From an uncultured Kineothrix sp. (GTDB lineage: Bacteria > Bacillota > Clostridia > Lachnospirales > Lachnospiraceae): DNA of 64,000 nucleotides. Shown piece by piece: positions 37,198 to 44,755 of this stretch (position 1 is its first letter; the number at the start of each line of letters is the position of its first letter). A program made the position numbers and the translations under genes. The notes below the pieces were generated by a model. The model had not been told where the DNA came from. It was given only the letters and a program-made list of their open reading frames with translations, and did no database searches. The DNA lies in NCBI GenBank assembly GCA_910588855.1, contig CAJUSR010000004.1, positions 184,954-248,953 of the forward strand. Direction: 5' to 3'.

Positions 37198-37659
37198 TTA
37201 TTTTACTGGAACACCACATTTTTTCAGGTTACTTTTCATGATATATAATATCCCTGGTTTTAATCCCAATTCTGCTAACGCATCATACCATATATGCATA
37301 TCGCCTTCAATAGACCATCCGTGAAATGCTTGCTCGGCACTGAGCATAACATCTAATCCACTGGCTCCTCCCATATATTGATAATTTAAATAATTTGGAT
37401 CAATTTCCACGGAACAGGAGATGGTTCCATTAGTTTTTATAATATTGGTTTTAATAAGCGAATTTAGTAATTTGTATGTCCTGTCATATAGCATTGGAAT
37501 TGCACTTGTTCCATCTTTAAATACAGGTTCATGATAATAATCTGTTATGTGTTGTTGAATAACCTTAAATATTTCTTGCTGAGTCATTTTTAGTGCTTGT
37601 TGTATTCGTGACTCAAGAATTTTCTTTAAATCACTCATTGATTTTATTACTGTAGCCAT
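37198..37659 (-). CDS. HK97 gp10-like tail/neck protein candidate
   Basis: 153 residues. A helical N-terminus (LKKILESRIQQALKMTQQEIFKVIQQHITDYY) is followed by a beta-rich part (YDRTYKLLNSLI, YQYMGGASGLDV), the general pattern of HK97 gp10-like head-tail joining proteins. If correct, it is displaced: such genes normally lie between the capsid and the tail tube, but here it is directly upstream of the tape measure gene. Confidence 0.45.
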   Translation of the reverse strand: MATVIKSMSDLKKILESRIQQALKMTQQEIFKVIQQHITDYYHEPVFKDGTSAIPMLYDRTYKLLNSLIKTNIIKTNGTISCSVEIDPNYLNYQYMGGASGLDVMLSAEQAFHGWSIEGDMHIWYDALAELGLKPGILYIMKSNLKKCGVPVK

Positions 37660-37930
37660 AAATCACATCCAATCTTTATTTACTTTATTGATGTAAAGCG
37701 ATATAATATTGCCAAGCATATATGCGATTATACAACCACATTATGATCCATTAGCACGGCTATATGCTTGGCAAAAGTGCCTGTGGGAGTGCCTTATGGC
37801 ACAAAAAAATCTACTGAGGTACATAGTACCAGAAAGGACGAAAGATATTCTCGTGTTTAAAAACACATCTTGGGATTCTCCCAGTCTTGCTTCCTTTTCT
37901 TGTATGTCAAGTACAGGAGGGAGGTGAAGA

Positions 37931-38113
37931 ATGGTAGAAACACTTATGACATTGGTTATTGTAATCATTTTGCTCATAGCTGTATGTTTTATTGGAAGTC
38001 TGGTTCTGGCAAAGGACACAAAAGAATTCCATATACACTTTGGGCTGCTGAAAGGATTTGATATATCAGGTTCTTTCTATGAAAACAATAACACACCAGA
38101 ACATCAACAGTAA
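37931..38113 (+). CDS. Small single-pass membrane protein, antisense to late operon
   Basis: 60 residues from ATG 37931 with AGGAGGGAGGTG just upstream. One N-terminal membrane segment (LMTLVIVIILLIAVCFIGSL) and a polar tail. It is preceded by a long leader with hairpins (CCAAGCATAT/ATATGCTTGG at 37712-37771 and GTGCC/GGCAC) and a possible promoter (TTTACT, 17 bases, TATAAT at 37702-37707), and followed by a terminator. It may be a type I toxin-like or holin-like gene. Confidence 0.5.
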   Translation: MVETLMTLVIVIILLIAVCFIGSLVLAKDTKEFHIHFGLLKGFDISGSFYENNNTPEHQQ

Positions 38114-38159
38114 CCTATAGTCCAATTCATCAGTAGGAGAGTAGTAGTGATAGCAGATT

Positions 38160-38200
38160 TAAGAGAGTAGCATCGTAGAAATACGGTGCTATTTCTCTAT
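38160..38200 (+). terminator. Terminator of the rightward small unit
   Basis: AAGAGAGTAGCATCGT and ACGGTGCTATTTCTCT form a long imperfect stem. It closes the rightward transcript that starts near 37712, before meeting the leftward gene ending at 38231. Confidence 0.5.
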
Positions 38201-38230
38201 CCCAATAAAAGAGACAATTTATTGATAACA

Positions 38231-38716
38231 TCAAATTTCAAATGTAATTACTCGATGTAATTGTTTATGTGTTCTATTATTTAATGAAACATCTGGCAAC
38301 ATAGAAATGTAACCATTATAATTTCCAACACTGATACAATTTTCAGTTGTTATAAAGGTTGTATTACTAAATTTTTTCTTATATGGATATAGTTTATTTA
38401 TAATATCTGCTACTACACAAGACATATCACAAACTTTTTCTTCATTTTGTAATCCCATTTTTATAATAACTTGATATTTCTTATCATCAATATTTATTTT
38501 GATTGCAGGTTCTAATTCAGAAACCTCAACAGTTATGTAATCGTATCCAACAGTTGAACAATCATAATCGTAGATCAAAGTATTATATAATTGCTCTATT
38601 TTTAAGTGTTCTATTTCTGTATACTTAGCAAAATAATTAAGTATATCTATATTGTTCATTAAACTATCAACAATTTTCTTTTTGATATTTTTTATGTTCA
38701 ATTCTTCTTTTCCCAT
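38231..38716 (-). CDS. Phage protein of unknown function
   Basis: 161 residues from ATG 38716 (GGAG upstream); the longer form from 38767 would overlap the previous gene. Mixed alpha/beta with an N-terminal lysine-rich helix (NIKNIKKKIVDSLMNN). No known domain recognised. Part of a tight group of small leftward genes behind the RusA gene. Confidence 0.5.
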   Translation of the reverse strand: MGKEELNIKNIKKKIVDSLMNNIDILNYFAKYTEIEHLKIEQLYNTLIYDYDCSTVGYDYITVEVSELEPAIKINIDDKKYQVIIKMGLQNEEKVCDMSCVVADIINKLYPYKKKFSNTTFITTENCISVGNYNGYISMLPDVSLNNRTHKQLHRVITFEI

Positions 38717-38729
38717 AATTGTTCTCCAT

Positions 38730-38906
38730 CTATTTTGTCTGATTTGTTTCGTGAATAATCTTTGCAAATGCTTCCATAAATTTCTTTTCTAAATCTTCTG
38801 GATTCTTAATAAGTTCCATTGCCTGTTTATCTACAAATTGCCAAAGTGCAAGCTGCCACTTAGTTTTCAGTTGCCATAAACGAACCATTCTAAGTAATGT
38901 AATCAT
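38730..38906 (-). CDS. Small phage protein
   Basis: 58 residues, ATG 38906 after AGGAAGGAAAA. Tryptophan-rich amphipathic helix at the N-terminus (MVRLWQLKTKWQLALWQFVDK), then an acidic/basic helix. It fits tightly between its neighbours (gaps of 2 and 13 bases), which supports it being real. Function unknown. Confidence 0.55.
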   Translation of the reverse strand: MITLLRMVRLWQLKTKWQLALWQFVDKQAMELIKNPEDLEKKFMEAFAKIIHETNQTK

Positions 38907-38908
38907 AA

Positions 38909-39100
38909 TTAGTTTTCCTTCCTGTATATTTTTATTTTCCAGTAATAATTGTCAATCGTCCATAATTCAAATGAATCTGAATATGGATCATGTTTTACGT
39001 GTGTTATTTGTTGACTTGAATCACATATATATAGGTATGTATCGGAGCTGATATTATAATTTTCTGATTTTAGTTTATGATCTATTTCTATAGAATACAC
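38909..39100 (-). CDS. Small phage protein
   Basis: 63 residues starting at GTG 39100, which shares one base with the stop of the RusA gene (TAGTG), a sign of coupled translation. Beta-rich and aromatic (TYLYICDSSQQ, SFELWTIDNYYWKIKIY). Not recognised. Confidence 0.5.
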   Translation of the reverse strand: MYSIEIDHKLKSENYNISSDTYLYICDSSQQITHVKHDPYSDSFELWTIDNYYWKIKIYRKEN

Positions 39101-39525
39101 TAAACCTCAATCACCTCAATTTCAGTTCTGGGATTATCTTTATCATATCCTGTTTTTAATGTAAGTGATTTTAGATGAGATCCGTCATCATCAATAATGA
39201 AACCAGATTCACTGAATCCATCTAGGATAAATTTTGGCACAGTGTTATCACAATCTATACGCCTTTTTGTTGGCATATAAGTTGTAAAAACCATTTCAAA
39301 ATTATCAAGATGTTTATCTTGTAATCCTAATTCATTTATCCAATAAACAATGAAATCTTTCCATTTTTGTTTTAAAGCATTCATTTGAATTCTTGGTAGT
39401 ACCATCCATACATTTATGGATGGGTGGTAACTATGTTCTATAGCCTTTTTCTTGGCTCTTGGATGCTGAGAAAAATAGTATTGATTATATCTTTCAACAA
39501 CATCATTATCTATAATAAGTTTAAT
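39100..39525 (-). CDS. RusA-like Holliday junction resolvase
   Basis: 141 residues from ATT 39525. The RusA signature is clear: MPTKRRIDCDNTVPKFILDGFSESGFIIDDD, with the paired aspartates that bind metal, then KTGYDKDNPRTEIEV. It would resolve branched DNA before packaging. The start is uncertain: an in-frame ATG at 39567 lies within a terminator hairpin with no ribosome site, whereas ATT at 39525 has GGGAG eight bases upstream and gives the expected RusA N-terminus (IKLIIDND). Confidence 0.8.
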   Translation of the reverse strand: MKLIIDNDVVERYNQYYFSQHPRAKKKAIEHSYHPSINVWMVLPRIQMNALKQKWKDFIVYWINELGLQDKHLDNFEMVFTTYMPTKRRIDCDNTVPKFILDGFSESGFIIDDDGSHLKSLTLKTGYDKDNPRTEIEVIEV

Positions 39526-39550
39526 AAAAATCTCTCCCTTTACATAAAAA

Positions 39551-39581
39551 CTCCACCATCTATACATATCAGATAGTGGAG
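39551..39581 (-). terminator. Terminator after the antirepressor gene
   Basis: On the minus strand CTCCACTATCT pairs with the AGATGGTGGAG side (one mismatch) and is followed by TTTTTAT. It lies 12 bases after the antirepressor stop and just before the RusA ribosome site. Confidence 0.65.
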
Positions 39582-39592
39582 TAGTAATTTAT

Positions 39593-40369
39593 CTATTCAG
39601 TTACTAAATCATAATATCCGTCTTTTCTAAGCAGCTTACGAATATAATCAAGTCCTTTCTTGGTTGCATATGTAACAGGTCTATATTTCCCATCAGCGCA
39701 GGGAGTTTCTACAACAGCAAATAATTTTTGGTTCATAAATCTTTGATAAGGAACATTAGAATTGTCCTGATAAAACATAATTTCTTTTCCTCTGAGATAA
39801 GAAAGCATTGTATTTCTGCCTATTTTAAGCTGTTTTGCTACCATCCCCATGTGATATAAACCTTCAGTATTCATCAAGTCATCATAAAATTGTTGTAATT
39901 CCTTGTTTTTTTCTTGTTCGTCCTTAACTGCTTTTTGTAAATCTTTAATCATAAGAAGCTTGACATCATCGCTAATCGAAGGAAAATATCTTTCAATCAT
40001 TTCCTCTTCACGACCATCTTCGATATATGCACCCGTTCTTTCAATAGTAGGAAGAATTTCATCAAACACCCAATTTTCAAATTCTTCTACAGAATCTAGT
40101 TTTGACCTTACAATTAGCCTATAAATATCAGATTTGCAAATTACCAACATTTCTTGTGATTTTCTTGCTTTATGTGACGTACCATTTTGGGACTCCACAT
40201 CAATAGTAGCTTTAATAGGATGTTTACAGTGAGTATTGATTGCCTTTCTCTCGTTAGAATATCCCAACGCCCTTGCAATATCTAACCCTACAAAATAGAT
40301 AGTTCCATCAATTTCAACAGTTCTCACAGTTCCAAACTTCTCATTAAAAAATTCCTTGATTTTGTTCAT
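39593..40369 (-). CDS. Phage antirepressor (BRO-N plus KilAC)
   Basis: 258 residues. The BRO-N domain spans 1-115 (VRTVEIDGTIYFVGLDIARALGYSNERKAI, WVFDEILPTIERTGAYI) and a KilAC/ANT DNA-binding domain covers 135-258 (YHMGMVAKQLKIGRNTMLSYLRGKEIM, GLDYIRKLLRKDGYY). Such proteins inactivate prophage repressors. AAGGAG precedes the ATG. It is 12 kb from the repressor and set among late genes, which is unusual. Confidence 0.88.
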   Translation of the reverse strand: MNKIKEFFNEKFGTVRTVEIDGTIYFVGLDIARALGYSNERKAINTHCKHPIKATIDVESQNGTSHKARKSQEMLVICKSDIYRLIVRSKLDSVEEFENWVFDEILPTIERTGAYIEDGREEEMIERYFPSISDDVKLLMIKDLQKAVKDEQEKNKELQQFYDDLMNTEGLYHMGMVAKQLKIGRNTMLSYLRGKEIMFYQDNSNVPYQRFMNQKLFAVVETPCADGKYRPVTYATKKGLDYIRKLLRKDGYYDLVTE

Positions 40370-40453
40370 AACTTTAAATCTCCTTTGCTTTAAATAATAT
40401 TTTCAGTTCCAATTACTATTTCTATATTTATCTCCTAAATTTTCTTAAAAAAT

Positions 40454-40521
40454 AGAACAGAGTGGTGGTAGGAGATTAGACCACCACCTTTATCTGGGAG
40501 CGACCCATCTAAATTTGTTCT
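40454..40521 (-). terminator. Branched hairpin upstream of the antirepressor gene
   Basis: An outer stem AGAACA/TGTTCT encloses GGTGGTGGT/ACCACCACT on the minus strand and is followed by ATTTTTTAA. It can terminate the transcript from the lysis genes before the antirepressor gene, which would then need its own start or antitermination. Confidence 0.5.
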
Positions 40522-40639
40522 ATATGATGCCAGTTCAATAACCTCTGACATTTTGGTATAAGAAATACCTATATCAATTTATTGGTATTCATATAGATAC
40601 TTCTCCAAATAAAAAGAGCAATCCATATATGAATCGCCC

Positions 40640-40668
40640 TTGCTAATGTTTTCTATATGTACTATAAT
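40640..40668 (+). promoter_or_regulatory. Promoter of type I toxin mRNA (40.7 kb locus)
   Basis: TTGCTA (40640-40645), 17-base spacer, TATAAT (40663-40668). The transcript would start near 40675, exactly at the left arm of the long-range inverted repeat. Confidence 0.6.
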
Positions 40669-40755
40669 AATTATGCGCCCAAAACGGGTAAGCGGTTCGT
40701 CTCTTGCCGTATGATTACATATACGAGAACTTCCAGAATCAACGGAGGTGATTTG

Positions 40756-40821
40756 ATGGAAAATACACGAGAGGAAATCTCTTTGAGATGTTGGATACGA
40801 TTCTCAAGATTGCTGGAATGA
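40756..40821 (+). CDS. Leader peptide overlapping the toxin start
   Basis: 21 codons from ATG 40756, with a strong GGAGGTGAT just upstream. It ends at TGA 40819-40821, 31 bases inside the toxin gene and in a different frame. The arrangement resembles mok/hok, where the leader is translated first and opens the toxin start (inference). Confidence 0.45.
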   Translation: MENTREEISLRCWIRFSRLLE

Positions 40822-40910
40822 TTGTGTCTGCAATAGGTACTATTGTAAAAGCAATCGACTTAGTAGATAGATTTAGACATCAAAAAAGCAACCGCACCGA
40901 CAAAAGTTGA
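40788..40910 (+). CDS. Predicted type I toxin (small hydrophobic peptide)
   Basis: 40 residues: MLDTILKIAGMIVSAIGTIV as membrane helix, then a charged tail (RFRHQKSNRTDKS), the profile of Fst/BsrG-type toxins. The stop codon lies inside the terminator hairpin AAAAAAGCAAC/GTTGCTTTTTT. The transcript ends pair with each other: 40675-40699 (GCGCCC...GTAAGCGGTTCG) with 40944-40966 (CGAACCGTTTGCTTTACGGG...). An antisense promoter faces it. Function is predicted, not shown. Confidence 0.65.
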   Translation: MLDTILKIAGMIVSAIGTIVKAIDLVDRFRHQKSNRTDKS

Positions 40911-40981
40911 GTTGCTTTTTTGAAGTAACAATATAAACCGAGGCGAACCGTTTGCTTTACGGGCGCATCTTTTATGTAACT

Positions 40982-41010
40982 ATTATAGTATAATTGGATC
41001 TGATTTTCAA
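40982..41010 (-). promoter_or_regulatory. Antisense promoter facing the type I toxin (40.7 kb)
   Basis: On the minus strand TTGAAA (41005-41010), 17-base spacer, TATAAT (40982-40987). A transcript from here starts near 40975 and runs into the toxin mRNA 3' region, the expected layout for an RNA antitoxin. Confidence 0.6.
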
Positions 41011-41051
41011 GAGAAAATTTTTGGTCAATGAAATCGCTCTTTTAATACTAT

Positions 41052-41624
41052 CTACATCTGAGAAACTTTTTCCCAAGTATACATTTCTTTTTGCACAACA
41101 CTGTGAACAAAACTATTCTTCCCTTCAGCAGATTCATATTCATCAATTAAGTCTTCCAATGCTTCTAATTCCATGTCATTGATTTTACCAAGAGAATGAT
41201 AATATCGATAGGATTGACTTATCTTATCTTTTAATTCTGCTCTGATACGTTTGTTATTTTTACGTTCACTTTCCATAAATCGTTCATCGGTCTTACGTTT
41301 CATATCATCTATTTTCTTTGAAATGTTAGATAGTGATTCAGAAAGTTTATTTTGCGCTTCAGTCAGTTCTTTCTGAATAGCTAATGACTGTTCACGATCA
41401 TGAATTCTATTTTCCATTATAGCTTTAATATCTGACTGATTATCTTTGATAGTTTGCAGTAATTCCTCTTTATTCTTTTTTCTATTGTATAGATCATTGA
41501 ACAATTCAGAAATTAATTTTCTATTTTTAATAATAATCCAACATCCAACAATAAGAATCACGAATGCAACAAATATAATCATAGGATTGATATTTTCTAA
41601 GTATTTAGTTATTAATTCTTCCAT
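41052..41624 (-). CDS. Membrane-anchored coiled-coil protein of the lysis cassette
   Basis: 190 residues. One N-terminal membrane segment (PMIIFVAFVILIVGCWIII, residues 14-32), then a long coiled coil (45-130) and a helical end. Located directly after the endolysin gene. It could be a holin/antiholin partner or a spanin-like envelope protein, but no lipobox is present; role uncertain. Confidence 0.55.
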   Translation of the reverse strand: MEELITKYLENINPMIIFVAFVILIVGCWIIIKNRKLISELFNDLYNRKKNKEELLQTIKDNQSDIKAIMENRIHDREQSLAIQKELTEAQNKLSESLSNISKKIDDMKRKTDERFMESERKNNKRIRAELKDKISQSYRYYHSLGKINDMELEALEDLIDEYESAEGKNSFVHSVVQKEMYTWEKVSQM

Positions 41625-41645
41625 TTTCCATATAATTGCCTTTCC

Positions 41646-43202
41646 TTATAAAATGGTAATATACTTATTAGATATATATCCAACAAGGTTATCTTTTGTT
41701 CTTGCTTTGTACCAGCCATTATCAGCTTGCTTCATAAGATGTACTTCATCATTTGAATTTAATACTGAAACTATATTATCTATTTCCACCTTTGGATCTT
41801 TCCGCATATTTAATTTTGTGCAATTAAATACTTTTCCCTTAGCAGCAATGACATATTCTCCAGAAATATATCCTTTATCTGTTCTATACCAATTATTAGA
41901 AGTCTTGGCAATTAATTGGACTAATTCACCCTTCTTATAAGAACCTATTTTAGCTGACGAAGAATTTGGAGCGGAACGAATATTAAGATTCCCTGATTTG
42001 GTATTTATTTTTCCAAGGATGGCAACAAGAGATTCAGAAATTGTTGGCGTAGGATTTGTTGTAACAGATGATTCCACATCTTCATAGACAACACTTAAAT
42101 CAACACCTCCATTAATACCTGAAACTTGTCCAGACGAAGTGTACTGCCATGCATAAATATCACTTATCCCTGTCATTAATTTGGGGTTATATTGTTCATT
42201 AGGATTGATAGATATTGTCATCTTATTATATCCATTATAATACCTAGCCAGCCACCATTTGTCACATTTAATTTGTGAAATATATGGTTTTATATATGGA
42301 TTATAGAATGATGGGCCCGTATATATTCCAAAATCATAACCGGCAGATACGATAACATCCCTATATGCATTAATGATGTCTTTTAACAATGAACCAAGTC
42401 CTTGTTGACATTTATCCTCCAAATCAAGCCATACTGTACATTTTCGACCATTTAAAATAGATAAAACTTTTTTAGCATCTGTCTTTGCTTTTGCAACTGT
42501 AGTGGCGTATGAGTAATTGTATACACCGTCTACTATAACGCCAACGGATTTACAGCCATTCCAATTCTTCTCAAATTTAGTGTCTGGATTTAAATCTTTA
42601 CGAATTACTTTTAAAATAGCATAGTTTACTCCAGCGGATTTTACAAGATTCCAATTAATATCTCCTTGATAAGAACTTACATCAACACATTTAATGATTG
42701 ATGATGTATTAAGAGTAGGGGGAGAAGAGTAGTCAATCCAGTTTGGGATGCCATACCATTTCCAACCACCAGTTTCTAATTTGCTTCTGACACAATTATC
42801 TTTACTGGATTTCATTTCAACAACATATCCATTACCAAGATAAACCCCAATGTGATTAATGGACGATGTAGATTTCCCTTTAAATACTAAACAGACCTTA
42901 TTCTTGACAATAGAAGATATGCTCCCTTTTGTGTCACATTTATTGTAATATCCTTGCGCTGTAGTATCAAAACCAGACATAGGACATATAGCACCTGAGC
43001 AATCAGCACCTATACGTCCTACACCTTCTTTTAGTTTATTATCGTAATACTGTCTATTATATGTAGAAGAGCCATATGTTTTGAAAAGCCTATCACATAA
43101 ATCCTTCGTAATTATTTCACCATTTGCTCCCCATAAATAGATTGCCTTATTAGTATAAAGTTTCTCAAAATAAGAAACCATCTCTTTTACGTTTTTGGAC
43201 AT
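41646..43202 (-). CDS. Two-enzyme endolysin: NlpC/P60 + GH25 + two SH3 domains
   Basis: 518 residues. Residues 1-155 are NlpC/P60-like (VGRIGADCSGAICPMSG with Cys68; SINHIGVYLGNG with His117) and would cut peptide stems. Residues 171-375 are a GH25 muramidase (IKCVDVSSYQGDINW with Asp174, CTVWLDLED, DKWWLARYY) and would cut the glycan. Two bacterial SH3 wall-binding domains follow (about 395-455, GKINTKSGNLNIRSAPN; and 460-518, GKVFNCTKLNMRKDP). It releases progeny together with the adjacent holins. Confidence 0.9.
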   Translation of the reverse strand: MSKNVKEMVSYFEKLYTNKAIYLWGANGEIITKDLCDRLFKTYGSSTYNRQYYDNKLKEGVGRIGADCSGAICPMSGFDTTAQGYYNKCDTKGSISSIVKNKVCLVFKGKSTSSINHIGVYLGNGYVVEMKSSKDNCVRSKLETGGWKWYGIPNWIDYSSPPTLNTSSIIKCVDVSSYQGDINWNLVKSAGVNYAILKVIRKDLNPDTKFEKNWNGCKSVGVIVDGVYNYSYATTVAKAKTDAKKVLSILNGRKCTVWLDLEDKCQQGLGSLLKDIINAYRDVIVSAGYDFGIYTGPSFYNPYIKPYISQIKCDKWWLARYYNGYNKMTISINPNEQYNPKLMTGISDIYAWQYTSSGQVSGINGGVDLSVVYEDVESSVTTNPTPTISESLVAILGKINTKSGNLNIRSAPNSSSAKIGSYKKGELVQLIAKTSNNWYRTDKGYISGEYVIAAKGKVFNCTKLNMRKDPKVEIDNIVSVLNSNDEVHLMKQADNGWYKARTKDNLVGYISNKYITIL

Positions 43203-43220
43203 TAAATTACCACACTCCCA

Positions 43221-43622
43221 CTATTTCTTAGCCATATTTACAGAAGACTCAATTTTAATCCTCAACCATTTGTCAAACGAACCATATAGACCTTCGATTA
43301 CTTTCTTTGCTTCATCCGAAATCATATTCATAGCTTCTACATAAGCCCTATTAAATGCTTCTTCCTGAGCTTCTTTATCAAATTTTCCACTGGACTTCAG
43401 AGAATCAACATATATTTGATTTATATAAAGGACTGCATCCATTACATCTGATAACGCACTTTCGACAATTTTGCTTAAGTCTTCATTGTGTGTTGCATCC
43501 ATAATTATATTACTTTCTTTGATTTTTGCTTTGATAAAGGCAACGACATATCTAGCAACAACAGGTAAAATAATTGTCAAAACAATATATAAAATATAGT
43601 TAAGCATCTCCGTAAATTCCAT
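43221..43622 (-). CDS. Holin, LLH type
   Basis: 133 residues. One strong N-terminal membrane helix (ILYIVLTIILPVVARYVVAFI) then a long charged helical region (NEDLSKIVESALSDVMDAVLYINQIYVDSLK...FDKEAQEEAF), the layout of phage holins of the LLH family. AGGAGG precedes ATG, and the endolysin gene follows 18 bases later. Confidence 0.8.
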   Translation of the reverse strand: MEFTEMLNYILYIVLTIILPVVARYVVAFIKAKIKESNIIMDATHNEDLSKIVESALSDVMDAVLYINQIYVDSLKSSGKFDKEAQEEAFNRAYVEAMNMISDEAKKVIEGLYGSFDKWLRIKIESSVNMAKK

Positions 43623-43634
43623 AAGTAAATCCTC

Positions 43635-44024
43635 CTAACCGACCGCATCTGGATCATTTTCAATAATATTTTCTGTTACATTATTTTCAATTTGCTGGTA
43701 TTTTGTATCAAATATTTTAATTCCAGCAAGCCCTAACAATTCTGTGCCAAAGAACCCATACACACAAGTTGTAAGAGTAGGGCTTAATTCTACTAAGGTA
43801 TATTTTTGCAATAAAATAGCCGCAATTGTATAGGATATAATTGCGACAATGGATAGTAATACTATTAGTTTGTTGAATTTTGGTTTTATATGAAATGGAA
43901 TGTATGATTTCAAAATCTTATATTTCAGATTTCGTTCTTCACATTTCATTTTAGCAATTTGAAGTTTTCGCTCTAATTCACGCATAGTCCGTTCATGCGA
44001 TTTTTGTTTTGTTCTAAGTATCAT
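43635..44024 (-). CDS. Second membrane protein of the lysis cassette (holin-like)
   Basis: 129 residues with a basic N-terminal helix (residues 1-45), two membrane helices (LIVLLSIVAIISYTIAAILLQ and the region TTCVYGFFGTELLGLAGIKIF), and a polar tail. Immediately upstream of the LLH holin. Probably a holin or antiholin. Confidence 0.7.
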   Translation of the reverse strand: MILRTKQKSHERTMRELERKLQIAKMKCEERNLKYKILKSYIPFHIKPKFNKLIVLLSIVAIISYTIAAILLQKYTLVELSPTLTTCVYGFFGTELLGLAGIKIFDTKYQQIENNVTENIIENDPDAVG

Positions 44025-44060
44025 TTTTTAATCACCACTTGAAATTGTTGTTCTATTTGG

Positions 44061-44285
44061 TTAAGTATCATATCGCTTCCAACGTTCCCAACATTCTTTT
44101 GTACGTTCCTTGCCATAATAAGCAATTAGTTTTCCATCATAAACAGATTTTCCAATCCAATCAGGCTGAATGCCACATATATCAGAATAGAAGAGTAATT
44201 GCTTAATATTTACCAGTTTTAAAACATCATTATTATAATGTTCATAAACTTCATCTAAGGAATCAAAAATTATTCCCTGTTTAAT
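44061..44285 (-). CDS. Small phage protein, AUU start
   Basis: 74 residues from ATT 44285 (first residues KQGIIFDSLDEVYEHYNN). The only canonical option, GTG 44294, overlaps the Shine-Dalgarno GAGG itself, while ATT is eight bases after it. Tryptophan-rich end (GKERTKECWERWKRYDT). Not recognised. Confidence 0.5.
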   Translation of the reverse strand: MKQGIIFDSLDEVYEHYNNDVLKLVNIKQLLFYSDICGIQPDWIGKSVYDGKLIAYYGKERTKECWERWKRYDT

Positions 44286-44308
44286 TTCTATCACCTCAAA
44301 TCGTAAAA

Positions 44309-44357
44309 AATAGGGTTATAACCATTACAAAAATATTGTGTATTAGTTATAACCCTA
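44309..44357 (-). terminator. Terminator after the zinc-finger gene
   Basis: TAGGGTTATAAC and GTTATAACCCTA form a 12-bp perfect stem with a 25-base loop, followed on the minus strand by TTTTTTACG. It separates the structural tail-tube unit from the lysis cassette. Confidence 0.75.
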
Positions 44358-44380
44358 CAAAATTACAATACACAATATCC

Positions 44381-44701
44381 TTATTCGGTTTCATTATTTT
44401 CAATTTCATTTTCGACAGCTTCAACTGAAGCTTTTTTACTATATTTTCTTTTTCTCTGACTCTTTGTCGTAGCTGTCTCTGTATCAGTTTTTTTTGCTTC
44501 TTCAATAGTTCCTGAGTTTTCTTTTTTATTATGCTTCAATGATTCACGATATGTAATAGTATCATTAATATATGTTGTGGCACATTCTCTTGAACATGCA
44601 AAATTTCTCCACCTAAAAATATCAGCATGAGATTGGCAATATGAGCATGATTCAAAAAGTTTTCCACAGACACGACAAGGAATTAACTTTTTATTTGACA
44701 T
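44381..44701 (-). CDS. Small zinc-finger phage protein
   Basis: 106 residues from ATG 44701 with GGAGG upstream (the frame open to 44743 has no ribosome site). A treble-clef-like zinc finger, CRVCGKLFESCSYCQSHADIF...CSRECA, covers residues 10-42; the rest is a disordered tail rich in Lys, Glu, Thr. Place after the tail tube; role unknown, perhaps assembly or host-regulation. Confidence 0.6.
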   Translation of the reverse strand: MSNKKLIPCRVCGKLFESCSYCQSHADIFRWRNFACSRECATTYINDTITYRESLKHNKKENSGTIEEAKKTDTETATTKSQRKRKYSKKASVEAVENEIENNETE

Positions 44702-44755
44702 ATTCGACCTCCGTTTTACTATGGGCAGTTTCTTACTGCCCACAATCCTATAAAA

